A program made the position numbers and the translations under genes. Below are positions 1 to 10,987 of a stretch of DNA of 64,000 nt, piece after piece (within the stretch, counting starts at the first letter, position 1; every line of letters starts with the position of its first letter). The DNA lies in NCBI GenBank assembly GCA_903813345.2, contig CAIIXF020000003.1:21652931-21716930 (forward strand). The letters run 5' to 3'. The notes under the pieces were generated by a model, which made no database searches, was not told where the DNA came from, and was given only the letters and a program-made list of their open reading frames with translations. The DNA is from Owenia fusiformis (lineage: Eukaryota; Annelida; Polychaeta; Sabellida; Oweniidae).

Positions 1-186
1 TGAACATATTGGTACGTTATCAGGCGTAATCTATGCATTAACACCGATGCACAAGAGTATCTAAATCAGTGACAACAACATGGCAAAAATTTAAAAATTT
101 GAATTCATTTTGGAGTTTTTCCAAAGCAAATTATAGACCTATAGCATGGAGCATATAAGACCATATTATGGTTATCAGATACATAC

Positions 187-304
187 CCTTGTCAGTTGGA
201 TGGTTCAAGTATGGTTTAAACTGAGTTACAAGTTCATGATTTTTCACTTTGCCCCCACTTGAAAGCATAAAATCTTTTATTATATCCAATCGAAAAGTTT
301 CCAT
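187..304 (-). CDS. Sowah: Sosondowah (Sowah) first coding exon, 5' partial gene running off the left edge
   Basis: Seen: reading from 304 down to 187 gives 39 codons plus one base, beginning METFRLDIIKDF and continuing through SSGGKVKNHELVTQFKPYL. It ends at a consensus splice donor (G|GTATGT on the minus strand, intron starting at 186). The start lies in a good context (A at -3, G at +4). The frame stays open upstream to about 400, but that part overlaps the promoter motifs, so the ATG at 304 is preferred. Known: Sowah proteins begin with a short winged-helix-like domain with the pattern hydrophobic-L-x(n)-GG-x-V-x-N-x-x-L-(V/L)-x-x-FK-x-(F/Y)-L, and carry ankyrin repeats further along. All those positions are present here. 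The molecular role of Sowah is not established. Inferred: the remaining exons, including the ankyrin repeats, lie left of base 1. Its divergent position beside Irx independently supports the call, because Irx-Sowah linkage is conserved in bilaterians. Confidence 0.78.
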
Positions 305-400
305 TTTCAATGGCGGATAACCGGAAATAGTATTTTGTATGGTTGATGCGCATGCGCAGTTTTTCCCGCGAAATTCGAACTGGCACGCACTTTTCATCAA
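305..400 (-). promoter_or_regulatory. Sowah core promoter with YY1, ETS, NRF1 and E2F-like sites
   Basis: Within about 65 bases directly upstream of the Sowah ATG are ATGGCGG at 310-316 (YY1 type; CCGCCAT on the minus strand), CCGGAAAT at 321-328 (ETS type), the perfect palindrome TGCGCATGCGCA at 347-358 (NRF1) and TTTCCCGCGAAA at 362-373 (E2F type). This combination is typical of ubiquitously active TATA-less promoters. YY1 sites of this kind usually sit just downstream of the transcription start, so transcription probably starts near 317-340, giving a very short 5' UTR. The exact start site is inferred. Confidence 0.65.
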
Positions 401-577
401 TGATTATGAATCTAGTTTGAATTCAAGTCATATGGAACTTTCTTTTAATCGATGAACTCACGCCGGTTTTAAACTAAGTAATATATGCTTATAATATAAA
501 AGTACTATATTTTGCCATCTCTATGGCTGTTTCAAGTCCCGGGTTTCAAGTATGCACTACAGGACTCACAGTGGGCT

Positions 578-882
578 CAAGGAGGATTGGCTCCCAGGAT
601 CGAAACTCGATATTTTCCAACAATGAAAACGTCGAAATGTCGTTATTTTCTGAAATTAAAACCGACTATAAATTCAAAATAAACAGTTCAAAAGATTCGA
701 ACCAATATCTCGATCATTTCTTGTGAGTTTTGGAATTTTTCGTTTGGAAATAAGACCAAAATTCACGATTTAAATGTTGAAGTGAACAAAATGGCGGCTG
801 TTTGAATTCGAATTTTGTATTACGACATACCCATATATGGGACAGAATATCGGTGGTGCACTCTGGGAGCCAATCCTCCTTG
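578..882. mobile_element. MITE, 305 bp, perfect 20-bp TIRs and 9-bp target site duplication
   Basis: Seen: the element begins CAAGGAGGATTGGCTCCCAG (578-597) and ends with its exact reverse complement (863-882). The 9-mer cagtgggct occurs immediately outside both ends (569-577 and 883-891). A further CGATATT block inside each arm extends the inverted similarity imperfectly. There is no transposase frame; the interior is AT-rich. Known: 9-bp duplications are typical of Mutator-like elements and are also seen in a few other superfamilies, so this is probably a non-autonomous MULE-like element. The intact termini and exact duplication suggest a relatively recent insertion. It lies under 300 bp upstream of the Sowah start. 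Confidence 0.85.
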
Positions 883-891
883 CAGTGGGCT

Positions 892-2659
892 CAAGAATGA
901 GATAGGTTAAGCATATATAAAAGCCTATATCTATCCCTGGTTTATATTTTATAGCATACAATAGTTCTAACCAAAACAGAATCTAGACTAGATAAAACAT
1001 TCGATTGGAATTTTATACCTGAAGAGGTCCCCTTTGGGCATGCCATAGTTGTCAAGTCTTCTGTGACCAGCTCCTAGGGACCTCTCACTTCAGTATAAGC
1101 CATAAATAACCAAAGTAAGGTGAAACACAACAAAAAATGACAATTTCATTTTGAAAAGAATTCATCATTTAAACCCCGAGGACAGAAAAAGATTGCCATC
1201 ATTATTGGTGATATTATTTTCCAGCCATAAATGACATATGGATAACGATATGCGTTTGCGGGTGGCCTTATTCTCGACAATCGCGTTTACGACCCTACGT
1301 CACCTTCTGTGTAAGTCTCCCGCATCTAGCTCCTAGCAGTTATGAAATGAACGTTAATTCACTTTTACAACTTCAACAATTTAATAATTCACTTTCAGCT
1401 ATAAATTACTTATATTCTGTATTTTTGAATTTACATACATTTGACATTGTTTTGACATTTGTAGAAATTAGTGGTTAAAATACTTCTATACGATCCCATT
1501 CACGTCACTCTCACTGGACAAGCTGGTGACAAAATCATATCAGACTCTATTTCCCGAAATGGGATGGGGCCATATCAAAACATTCTGCATAAGAAACTAA
1601 TTGACAGCTGAACACAATAAACCAAATAACATTCTTGAAACCACCCCTTGCAAATATCGTGACAAAATATGGTTTAAGTGAAAGTGTCTGGAAATCTATA
1701 AGTTAGAATTAGCGAGGTTGATAATTGGCTATTGGTCATAGAAGGGCATTTAACTCAGAGGGGGAGGGCGACTTCTCCGACCCACACTCGATAATATACG
1801 TCTCAATGGGTTTTCTCAGTTGGGGGCAAAACAGGTGAAAGTGAACGTTTAATTATTGTTTCAGAACCATGGTTTATACATATGGATGGCAATAGGAGAA
1901 AATGGGACTACACACGCGTTTTTGGACACCAGTGACGCATAAGAGTGATGTCAACTGTTTTGAAGACCCGGCCTTGCCGAAGGACGAAGCCACAGTCTGA
2001 AGAATGAAAAGATAACGAGAAATACGCATCAAACAACAAGGCAACAGAAGTTTATTTCACCAGAACTCAATAGAGTCAGTATGATGCACGATGCAGGACG
2101 ACAAAAAACAACAACAAAATACAGCCGCACAACCTTACACAACACGTTAGCCTACATCTGACGAGAAAAATTTAACAATTGAACGCATCAAGTGCATTTG
2201 CCGAACATTCAGTGAAAACAATGAAAATATAGAACTATACTAATACTAGTACTTCAAAGTAATCGGTCAGTCTAACACATGGCCATTATTAAATTCATAT
2301 TTCACTTTCTTCAACAACAGAATTATCTTTCATAATCACCCGCAATTTAAAATATAGGCCTAAACATCGGGCTAAACATAACAGAATACAAAACATCCAT
2401 AACTCAACTTCATATTTGCATGCATTGTTAAGTTGTTGAAATACAGGTGCACATACAGAGTGACACCCTTCTGGTTCTCACTACGAACAACAAACTCAAA
2501 CAGAAACGCAATGTAAATCATGCACAACTGCAATCTAATGTCTGTGCCAGATTCATGTCAATGTCTGACATCTCAAAACTCATTGCTCTATCCATTATCT
2601 TCTAATGTGAAGTTTTTCTAAAGTTACCCATTTGCCTCAACAATGACATACTGTAGCCA
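892..2659. other. Intergenic, no gene seen
   Basis: No exon with splice-site support or recognisable protein was found on either strand. The only structure noted is the small foldback at 1019-1093. This is the Sowah-proximal part of the Sowah-Irx interval and may contain enhancers that cannot be recognised without alignment. Confidence 0.5.
1019..1093. repeat. Short foldback with AGAGGTCCC / GGGACCTCT arms
   Basis: AGAGGTCCC (1023-1031) is exactly inverted at 1077-1085. The similarity extends outward as CTGA on the left and TTCAG on the right after a 3-base insertion, so the arms are about 13 bp. The flanks are tata-like on both sides. It could be a very small non-autonomous element or a chance hairpin. 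Confidence 0.4.
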
Positions 2660-2770
2660 CCCCCCCCCCCTTTCCCCCACTGGATCCATCTTTGGAACCG
2701 TCGTAACTTACCATCCGGTCGCATGTCATTGTTCGGAACTAGAAACGGTTTCTCGGAATCGTAAGTTACG
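2660..2770. repeat. C11 tract followed by a 10-bp inverted repeat
   Basis: A run of 11 C at 2660-2670 precedes a GC-richer segment. CGTAACTTAC at 2702-2711 is exactly inverted at 2761-2770, leaving a 49-base loop that itself holds the small palindrome GAAAC-G-GTTTC. TTTGCCTCA occurs on both sides of the structure (about 2631 and 2798). The arrangement resembles a dispersed repeat terminus, but no target duplication was identified. Confidence 0.4.
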
Positions 2771-5639
2771 CTCGTACCAATACGAACATCTGTATTTTGC
2801 CTCAAAAAATCTTGCCCCTCCCTCCCCAAGGACATGCACCTAGCCCCACAGTCACAAAACATACTACACCCAACTCTTCCAAAAATATATTATTTCTTAC
2901 ATGATCTCCCTCCAACAAAGCATACAGTACCGCGTAAACACGTTGGGGAAATACAAAGATGCAAGGAACCGGGTACCGGAGCGTTTATGAATAAAAGTAA
3001 ATTCATTAATTCCTGGAGCTTTACGCGAAACTGTAAATGCCGTGAGATTCGCTCAGCTAAATGTCAGTAGTCAGTAGACTGAGCAAGTACCATATCCACA
3101 TCCAGACTCTGGTGACATTTAGATTTGTCCCGAGTCGCCGGTAAATTGTTCTTGTAGACCATGTCCAGCCTATGTGACATACTCGCATACATTTGTACAT
3201 AAGTCATTAGCCTCCCCGGGAAAAACTGTCATCGTGTGGTCAAGAGATTCCTTTGTGTATTATTAACGAAACGTATAATTGATACACAGGTAAATGATTC
3301 GCATATTATGGTATTTACAAATTAATTAATTAACTTATATAATATTAGCTGATTAAATCCTAATGGATCCACAAATTACGTTTTGTCGGAAGGGCTGCAC
3401 GTTAAACTCGAAAATCCATGTTTAACATGATGTCACACAGAAATAAATACTTGTCTTATGTCACCTCACTTATATGTGTAGATTTTAATTGAATTCCTTG
3501 TAAATGAGATGTCAGACTAGGCTTTAATAACCGAGTTTGTGAAAATACGTGTCTCCATTCACTGCTCCATTGTGATAAATGAGTCAAAATGGGTAATAAT
3601 TTAGTAAATGGTCTAGGATTTAATTAGGGGATATTGGTATGACTAGTTACCTTAACACGCAATCAAACTGTACTTTTTATATTATTCAGGTGTAAACATA
3701 ATAGGGACATCACTCAAGAATATAAGAAACGCGCGGAATTCTGTCTTCCAAAACTCCAAGAGAGAACCATGCCCATTTGATCCTTTTAGCCTAGTGACCA
3801 GCTGATTACAAGTCAATGTCCCTGAGCAGGGAGGGGGCGACCACACCCCTTTTGTTTACGTTTGAAGAAAAGGCGACTAGGAGGAAAGAATGTGCTCTGG
3901 CGAAAAAAGTAGAGAAGCTACTAGGCTTCAAGTGCAAGCTGTGATGTACTTGTTTTTGTCCGTTTGGAATTGCCAGTTCTATTTGTTTAGATGAATATAA
4001 TACACACTCTCAGCTCCATCCATAAACATATTGATATGAATCCTTACGCAAGACATCGGTTGACTATGAGAAGGATGATAAAGACTTAATTCGCGCAGTG
4101 CGTTAACTGTAACTGCTGTGACATCTTGCTGAGAAAATCCCGGGAAAATATATAATTTATTGTTTTCACATGACAAGCATTGTTTTCACAGACAATCTGA
4201 TTGCACCATGCAAAAATAGCCTACTATTTCAATTAAAATAACATACATTTATTTTTTGGCGCAACCATAGTCATTTATCCAGGGTATGAGAATGGCCTCT
4301 CGCCGTAGTTTATCCTGGAAGGGATTTTGAATTCCGGGAAAGATTGCTCATTTGGACTAAGGTAACAGCTAAATAACATACACGTGCTGTAAGTCAACAT
4401 ATTTGTAATTAAAATACGAAATCTCTCAAAATTGTTACAATTCCCATGCCAGACGAGATCGATTTAAATGGCGATACAAAAGTTTCTCAATCGTGGTGCG
4501 TAAGTTCTGTGGTTTTCACTCCAAATTGAAGAGCTATCGAGAAATATCAATAGCTTAATATTTTCGCCACTCCAGTTAGAAAAACACACTCAACAAAAGA
4601 CAACATGAAGTCGTACTTAATCTTAAAATCGAATAAAAGAATCTGTGCTTATCTAGTGGGCGATAATAGATTAATGGCCACCAAAGTAAATATGGTGTAT
4701 CCCCAACGGAAAAGAAACCAGACAAAATCGTTGAGTTTTCGTTGGGAATTTAGACATTAGAAAGATTTTCTGACAAATTGGACGGTCATCTCCTCTGAAT
4801 ATCCTTCCTATGTGAGAAGGCACTTTATTTTAAGAGGTGACCAAAAGTGCCATGGGGTGTTTTACTAATATTATTACTAACATCCGGGTATCGGAACAAA
4901 GGCAAGGTTCTCACGGATACTGTTGTATCAATTGCTGAATGTCAACAGACAAGCAGAGATTTTTGTATTTATAATTTATTTGATTGAAATTGTACATATT
5001 TGGACAATTTAAACAACATGGTTTGCAATTATCATCGGGGGTTTGGATAATGTTATACAACTCAAAATATGAAACTGTTTATCTTTTTCGACAACGTTCC
5101 ACGGTTTGAGTTGCGTGTTTTCCAAATATATAACTATATCTAAAACCTGAGCAATCGTTGATATTCATTTTCTTACTTAGTCGTTTCTTTCACTAGTTTC
5201 TTTGAAAACATTGAACTGACCTACATTTTCCAAATAAGTATAGGACTTTCATTTAGGAATTGTTTTAGAAAATTCAGCTGAGGTCAGGTGAATTTCCACC
5301 CATGCTTAGGTACTTTGATGATCTTTCTGAGCAAGGATACTCGTTTTGGCCATTTTAGACATTCTTTGCTTTTGTTTAAGGTATATACCGTACTTTTATT
5401 AAAATACCATTCTGGGCATGAACCCCGGAATCTCGTCAGACCTATTTATTGTTGTATTGGAATTTTTTCACCCCCTGGGCTTACCCACGGTTCTGATCAC
5501 ATACTTAACAGCTACATAAAAGTCAGACAATGAAGCATCAAAGTCTTAACAAATCATTAAACAATAAAAAACTTTTAGTTGACTATTGATATTTGAAAGA
5601 TACACAGTTAATCACTAGCCCAACAGTTCCGGTTTTCTA
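2771..5639. other. Intergenic, no gene seen
   Basis: Only short chance frames without splice context are present. A tandem homeodomain-type core (attaattaattaa) lies near 3320-3332. No repeat family was recognised. Confidence 0.45.
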
Positions 5640-5705
5640 TAATAACAACTTGAACAGGCTTCGCCTACAGGTAAGGCCCGGTAATAATGCATGTCTCATG
5701 TAAAC

Positions 5706-6030
5706 ATGGCCGCCCGGGGTTACATTCCACCAGATTCAGTTCCTCTATGGTATTCACTGTCTTGTCTCCAGCGCTGAAGATTCATTCCTCCCGCGCAAAA
5801 CCTTAATGGTGTTCGTGCTCTCAAACGTGCAAAACAATCTTAAGGAGAGAAGCTGACGAGGTATCCAAGTACATAGATGTTGATCACATGGAACTGAAGC
5901 CAGGGAATCAATCCCTTCGTTCAAAATCACCCGAAAAATCTGGAAAATCCCGGAACTATTTTGAAAATGTTTGGACGGATTGTCTCATAGTCATCAAGGG
6001 TATTCTCTTTACTTGTCGGGATGGAATGTA
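5706..6030 (+). pseudogene. Coding-like patch, possible decayed exon or retrocopy, unidentified
   Basis: Seen: an ATG in good context at 5706 opens MAARGYIPPDSVPLWYSLSC and stops at a TGA at 5775. The same frame continues after that stop as RFIPPAQNLNGVRALKRAKQ, then stops at TAA. A second frame, open from about 5810 to 6030, gives a charged, protein-like stretch containing EADEVSKYIDVDHMELKPG. The segment is visibly richer in G+C than its surroundings. Inferred: one stop and one frameshift could separate pieces of a former coding sequence. No family was recognised, and the opposite strand of the neighbouring segment also looks coding-like, so strand and identity are uncertain. Confidence 0.22.
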
Positions 6031-6236
6031 AACTCTCTGTTTACAATTTCTATGAAAATACCGATCGTAGTTGACAATTGATAAACAGCCGTGAGAACTG
6101 TTTCGTTTTCTTTAGTTCTTGTTGGACGATATGTCGCGTTCACGTACACCATGTTCCCCCTCAGCCACATGTTCCTGATGCTGTTCGACACACCGTTTGT
6201 GACATTGGGAATCAAATTACGGTTAAGACCTTCGAA
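6013..6236 (-). CDS. Candidate orphan exon, possibly of an extracellular protein
   Basis: Seen: reading down from 6236, a pyrimidine-containing stretch ending in TAG (possible acceptor) is followed by a 224-base open stretch ending at a possible donor, AA|GTAAAG. The translation has three N-glycosylation sequons (NVT, NAT, NET) within 50 residues and a pattern of alternating hydrophobic residues, with many RNY-type codons. It has no recognisable domain. There is no neighbouring exon to join it to, and the plus strand across 6078-6332 is also open. It may be a fragment of a transposed gene, a lineage-specific gene or chance. Confidence 0.2.
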
Positions 6237-6330
6237 CTACGAGCAGACACATCTACGAGGACATTGATACGATGGGTTTATTTTTCTTGTAACGATGAGT
6301 GGGTTTTTAGAAACAATACACTACATATTT

Positions 6331-7220
6331 AAAGGGCAGAGTCAGAAATATGTTTTTCTTACTTGTAGAACGCCATGGGCTTATATAGTCATTCAGTCGA
6401 GTTTTGGTCATTTCAGGCCAAAGAATTTTATAGTTTCGCTTTATAGGCCATATTATTAACATCAGAAACACTTGCATAAAGAATGATGCGATGGACATTG
6501 GACACACCTTATTCTAAAAAATTCTTGAATAAATAGACACTTAATGTGAAGTGGTTTGACATGGACACAATACAACTGCCATTCCCGACCATCCGAAGAA
6601 CCAATCCAGTCAATCGACTACTTATGTTAGCATAAAACTGAAAAGAGAAAAACGCCACAAAATGACAGGGTTGACAATGCAAATAAAAAACTAAACGTGA
6701 GGAAAAAGACATCTCTATATACCTGTTTAAATGACGTTGTTGATTATCTACGATCTTCAAAACAGGTGTATATTGTATTATTTTATACTATTCCCAAGAA
6801 CTGTACGTATGACATGCCGATTGATCTCTTTACGTTCATTTCGCCATTGTGCGGCAGTCAACCCGCCAATCAAACCAGCATTTATCAAACTTTAGTCGTG
6901 ATTCTGCAAAATAACTTCATAATTTTTAATTTCTCTTTCATGCTTATTATTTTTACCTAGTGAAAGTTTCACTTTCATTCAACTATTCCCAGGTGTGGAC
7001 ATGTTTCTTTTAATTATGGAAAATGATATTAATGTATATTCAATGACCTTGAGCATGATAGAAATCGGGATGTTACTTGTATGTACAAGACATTAAAGAT
7101 ACACGGGCAAACGTACGTGTATCATACATCCACAGAAGTTTTCCATTAACAACAAAAGAAGAAACAATAAAAAGTGACGGTACCACCAGACATCGACAAT
7201 TTTACCCAGCAAGAAAACTG
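6331..7220. other. Intergenic, no gene seen
   Basis: Short overlapping frames on both strands, none with protein-like composition or splice support. It leads directly into the LINE fragment. Confidence 0.45.
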
Positions 7221-7762
7221 ATAGATTTAGATTTAGATTTATGAACTTTATTACACATTCATACCCATAAAAGGTTAAGTGTACACAAAGTAAACACTAA
7301 TTTTACAATATATCAATACAACAGAAAACAGTATATATAACAACACACAAAATTAACACTTCATAATAAATAAATAAGTAAATAAATGAACAAATAAATA
7401 TGCATCATGGATAAGCACATGAATGGTGATTGTGATACGCGTCCATTGTTTATGTCATATATCACACCCTTCTATGTTATATTACATTTATGAATAAATT
7501 CTGCTACAATTTCAATTTCTTTATTTTCACAAGACATACAATATTGGAAAAAAAGTGAATCGTCCTCCATGTTGAAAAGGTGTTTAATTGGGTTGCCGTG
7601 TGATACAAGTTTATCGAGCATTTTCTTTCTATATATACTGTATTTTTTACATGAACGCATTATGTGTTTTTCGTTTTCTATTAAATTGCAAACCTCGCAA
7701 ATTCTTTCATCGATCTTTATATGACGTGTCGATGTCATGAAAAACCATAAACACATAATTTA
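7221..7762 (-). mobile_element. 3' end of a CR1/L2-type LINE, 5' truncated
   Basis: Seen: on the minus strand, an open frame from about 7756 to 7472 contains ERICEVCNLIENEKHIMRSC followed by a Y-x(3)-R pattern. The CxxC...H...C arrangement matches the zinc-binding C-terminal tail found after the reverse transcriptase in many non-LTR retrotransposons. The 3' end has AATAAA (minus strand, 7252-7247) followed at once by a short tandem tail of the hexamer AAATCT (7241-7222), the kind of terminus seen in CR1/L2-clade elements. The frame is blocked by a stop at 7762, so the element is truncated to its last ~540 bp. No reverse transcriptase core remains, so it is a dead copy. Clade assignment is inferred from the tail alone. 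Confidence 0.65.
7364..7400. repeat. AAAT-rich simple repeat
   Basis: Imperfect (AAAT)n tract inside the 3' untranslated part of the LINE fragment. Confidence 0.6.
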
Positions 7763-8511
7763 ATTTTGCAACCATTTTCTGAAAACGGTATTCCATTTAT
7801 AAACATATAAATCCAATCAAAACGTACGAAGACTAGAAAATCGCCCAAAGAAAGCATCATTGAATTATGTTGTACTAAGGACGGCCGTACACTAATCGAC
7901 TCTAGAGTTTGTTTTCAAAATGTCAGTGTATCAGCCAGGGAAGATTAATTACCCCGAGCTCACAACTCTAAACAAATCAACTAGAAGGACTGCTTCAAGA
8001 TCTTGATCGTCAGATAAACAAAGATATGACCCATATTGTCCATGCATTAGCGAGGGATGGATCTGTAAATCCACTACCCCCAGAAATAACCTATATTTCA
8101 AGTGTTTTATTGAAGTAGTAATATACAAAAAGCATTATCACAAAATATCCTGCATTATATTGTAGTATCATTGAGTCAAACTCTATTTGGTCCTTTTTGT
8201 TTCTTTAGTGTTATCACATGTGCTTAAGTTCTTTTGAATATGGAAAACAGTCCAATCGTATAGTCTATGCATGAAAAGCACATGACCAGCACTTGTCCAG
8301 AGTGCAAATGAAGATGACTCGATTACTCGTCATAAAACTGATGGGCTAAGGCAATGTGCCATCCTACCGATGACACAGCGAATGCTTGCAATGTCTCACT
8401 AATCTTTATATGTTTTTTCTCTTCTTGATGTGTTATCTCGTTCTTAGAATATCTTCGGCCGTCTTCCTCGCCACCTCTTACTCGCCAACTCCACTCTCCT
8501 CCACATCATGA
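7763..8511. other. Intergenic, no gene seen
   Basis: No coding or repeat signal recognised, apart from a pyrimidine-rich stretch at about 8455-8510 next to the MITE-like insertion. Confidence 0.4.
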
Positions 8512-8520
8512 TATGCACCT

Positions 8521-8740
8521 CAGGGGCTAGGTCAGCTTTCAGTCAGGGGCGGGGGGAGGTGCGATCGCCCAAAATTTTTTGGTTTTCCGTCGGGGAGGGG
8601 AGGGGTGCGATCGTGGCATCAGAAACCCCCCAAAAATATTTTTTAAGATTTGATTTGAGTTTTACAAAAATTGATGCAACTTCCTTCAAAATTGAGCTAG
8701 TTGATGGGGAGGGGGGACCCCATCGCCCCCTGGCTACGCC
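8521..8740. mobile_element. MITE-like insertion, 220 bp, 9-bp duplication
   Basis: Seen: the 9-mer tatgcacct flanks a 220-bp segment (8512-8520 and 8741-8749). The left end begins CAGGGGCTAGGTCAG and the right end reads CCCTGGCTACGCC. The ends are imperfectly inverted (TAG near a CAG in both), and both carry G/C-run blocks around gcgatcg and catcgcc. The end sequence resembles a widely dispersed invertebrate repeat terminus containing GGCGTAGCCAGGGGG. It has no coding capacity of its own; the open frame at 8508-8894 is produced by the insertion. The superfamily is unresolved: CAGGG ends suggest hAT, but the duplication is 9 bp rather than 8. Confidence 0.55.
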
Positions 8741-8749
8741 TATGCACCT

Positions 8750-10952
8750 ATATTTTCCTCTTTATGCGATGGAGTTAAAACAAAATCAAAACACGGGACA
8801 AATTCAATTGGAAATTGGATGCCTGGAAAAACTTTATTTCGTTTTTGTTATGTTAGGTTTCACAATTTCCAGGAAGAACCTCGCTTCCCGATGAATGATC
8901 CGCCCCCTAATGGAGTTGAGCTTGCGTTGCGGTCCACGGACGAGAGGATTAAGGGTGATGATGTATGTAGCTACCCTCAAAGACATGTGTAGTTATGTGA
9001 CCTACGTGTTAATGGATTAATATAATTACTAGATACCATACCGACATATCTCTCCAACCAGAACAGTAACCAAAAAGCCACGATTTAATCAAATAGTTTG
9101 TGAAGTCGGTGAGTGGGTGCAATGTCTGGAATTTGGCAAGATCACATAAAGTCTTCATGGTATTTTACCGAAACATTGATATATTTTTTCAAATTTTCAT
9201 TTGTTTCTGTTTTGAGAGATGTTTAAAAGGTGAATATAACAAAGTTGTTACTATGAGATATGATTTTGTTTATTGACTATTTTTTCTCAAACGCTTGTCT
9301 GAATGTATTGTTTTCTAGTTTTGCGCGTATCGTTCTTCAACTATTAGGGAGTTTAAGCTTGCTCTTATGTTTTTCACAACCTAAACGTGAACGGAAAATA
9401 TTTTTAAAGCGAAGCATTTATATGGACAATTGGTCATACGTACAGGTTAATTTCAATTTTGTATGCCTATTGTCTAACGCTTTTGCACCTCCCACAAAAT
9501 GTGAAAGGGGCACTCGTACATTTAAAATGGGGCAATAATTTCTTAGACGACCATAATTTCTGTTACGTTACATTTAGTGAAATGTTTCTAAGTTCTATGT
9601 GGAGTTGTTGGCGAAGTAAAACCTTTTCGGACAAAACTTCTTTTAAAGAGCGAGCTTTTTAGCAATCCATACAGTTCAGTTTTCTTTGACATTCTGCTGG
9701 AGAAAAAGCACTTTTATAGACAATACCGCAAGTCTATTGAATGTATCCATGTATCGGTTATTTAAGCTTCGATTTATCAGGATTTTTGTTACTTCCTGCA
9801 GTAAAACAAACAAGAGGCTGGGTATTAAGTTACAATATCGAACTGTGGTTTCACTTGCTGCGCCTACCAGATTAACACAAAACCGATACATTTGGCCTCA
9901 ATGGAGCTCTAATCCTTTGAATTATAAAAATGACTTTTCTTGAATAAAAAAAATGAATTTTCTAGCTCGGTAATTCATCAATTTCCCATAGTGTGCGACA
10001 CCTGGGATGATTCTATAGAATTTCATCTAATTAACATTAAAAAAGTAAATTCGTGACAGTAGTATAAGAAACGTACAAGCGTTTCTATGATTTTGACTAA
10101 ATTCTAGTGGTCTGTTGAGAAGTTAGTTTACATAGGTTACTGATGTCTAATCCCTTCAAAACATATGTCAAATTTTGCAAAGATACTTTTAAAAACTTGT
10201 TACTCGTCCTCGCTTTGATCTCGCCGTAAATTAATAAATAAAAAAGACATAGAATGGGCATTTGCTTAAAGATCTTTTGACTATCTTCTGTGAAAACCTA
10301 CAATAATATTATAACCAAAAGCGCTTTTTGAGATCTTTGTTATCAATGTTTCAAATATGTTATTTTTAATCCAATATTTGTATGGCATATCATGTTGATA
10401 CATTTCAATAACAAATTAAGTCAACACATTTTCTTCAAAGTGTTTGGTATTACTAATAAAGTTGATTTCAAACATCTGTATGTTTATGAATTGATGCAGT
10501 GTACCAAGTCACAAAGATTATTCCTGAGTCAATAAGGAATTCACTCATACAGCACGACAAACAAATAGTATCATTTCTCTAGCAAATGAAACGCATCAAT
10601 GGCGAATGCATTTTTCAAACAATGAAAACAAACTTTAAATATTTTTTCTATTTTTTCAAACATTTTTGTTGCTAATGTAATTAGCTACCTTAGGGTACGA
10701 GATAATGGAGTCTGTCTACCCATATGGCGACCATGACATATGTGGACGTGTTGCTACTGAAAAGTCACCATCTTTTGTGATGCGTATTTGATGCAATAAC
10801 TGATAGCTAGAAATGCAAAATGGAAGGTGTTGTATTCAGTTACTAATATTAAAACAACGATAACATATTTTTGTTTCTGTGTAGATTCATCAGTCTGGTA
10901 ATATATTAAATAATTCAAGTTCATTTACTTGAGAGAAAAATGATTTATTTTC
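8750..10952. other. Intergenic, no gene seen
   Basis: Several overlapping short frames occur at 9260-9943 on both strands, all of low complexity and without domain signal. No repeat was recognised. Confidence 0.4.
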
Positions 10953-10987
10953 GACGTTTCGCCGGTTATCCTACCAGCTTTATCAAG
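10953..10987 (-). ncRNA. Decayed hammerhead-ribozyme-like motif (retroelement derived)
   Basis: Seen on the minus strand: TTGATAA, one A, then GCTGGT, loop AGGATA, ACCGGC (a complete 6-bp stem with one G-T wobble), then GAAAC and GTC. Known: type I hammerheads in Penelope-like elements and retrozymes follow CTGATGA, stem II, GAAAC, with GTC at the cleavage side. Here the stem II hairpin and GAAAC/GTC are intact, while the CTGATGA box has two substitutions (C to T, G to A). The second alters a conserved core base, so self-cleavage is unlikely. No reverse transcriptase lies nearby; it is probably a solo remnant. Confidence 0.4.

Noticed and set aside
305-400. N-terminal extension of the Sowah frame upstream of 304
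   Set aside because: Open only by chance; it overlaps the YY1, ETS, NRF1 and E2F motifs and does not resemble the family N-terminus.
8508-8894. Plus-strand frame of 128 codons
   Set aside because: Most of it lies in the G-run-rich MITE-like insertion; the composition is an artefact of that repeat.
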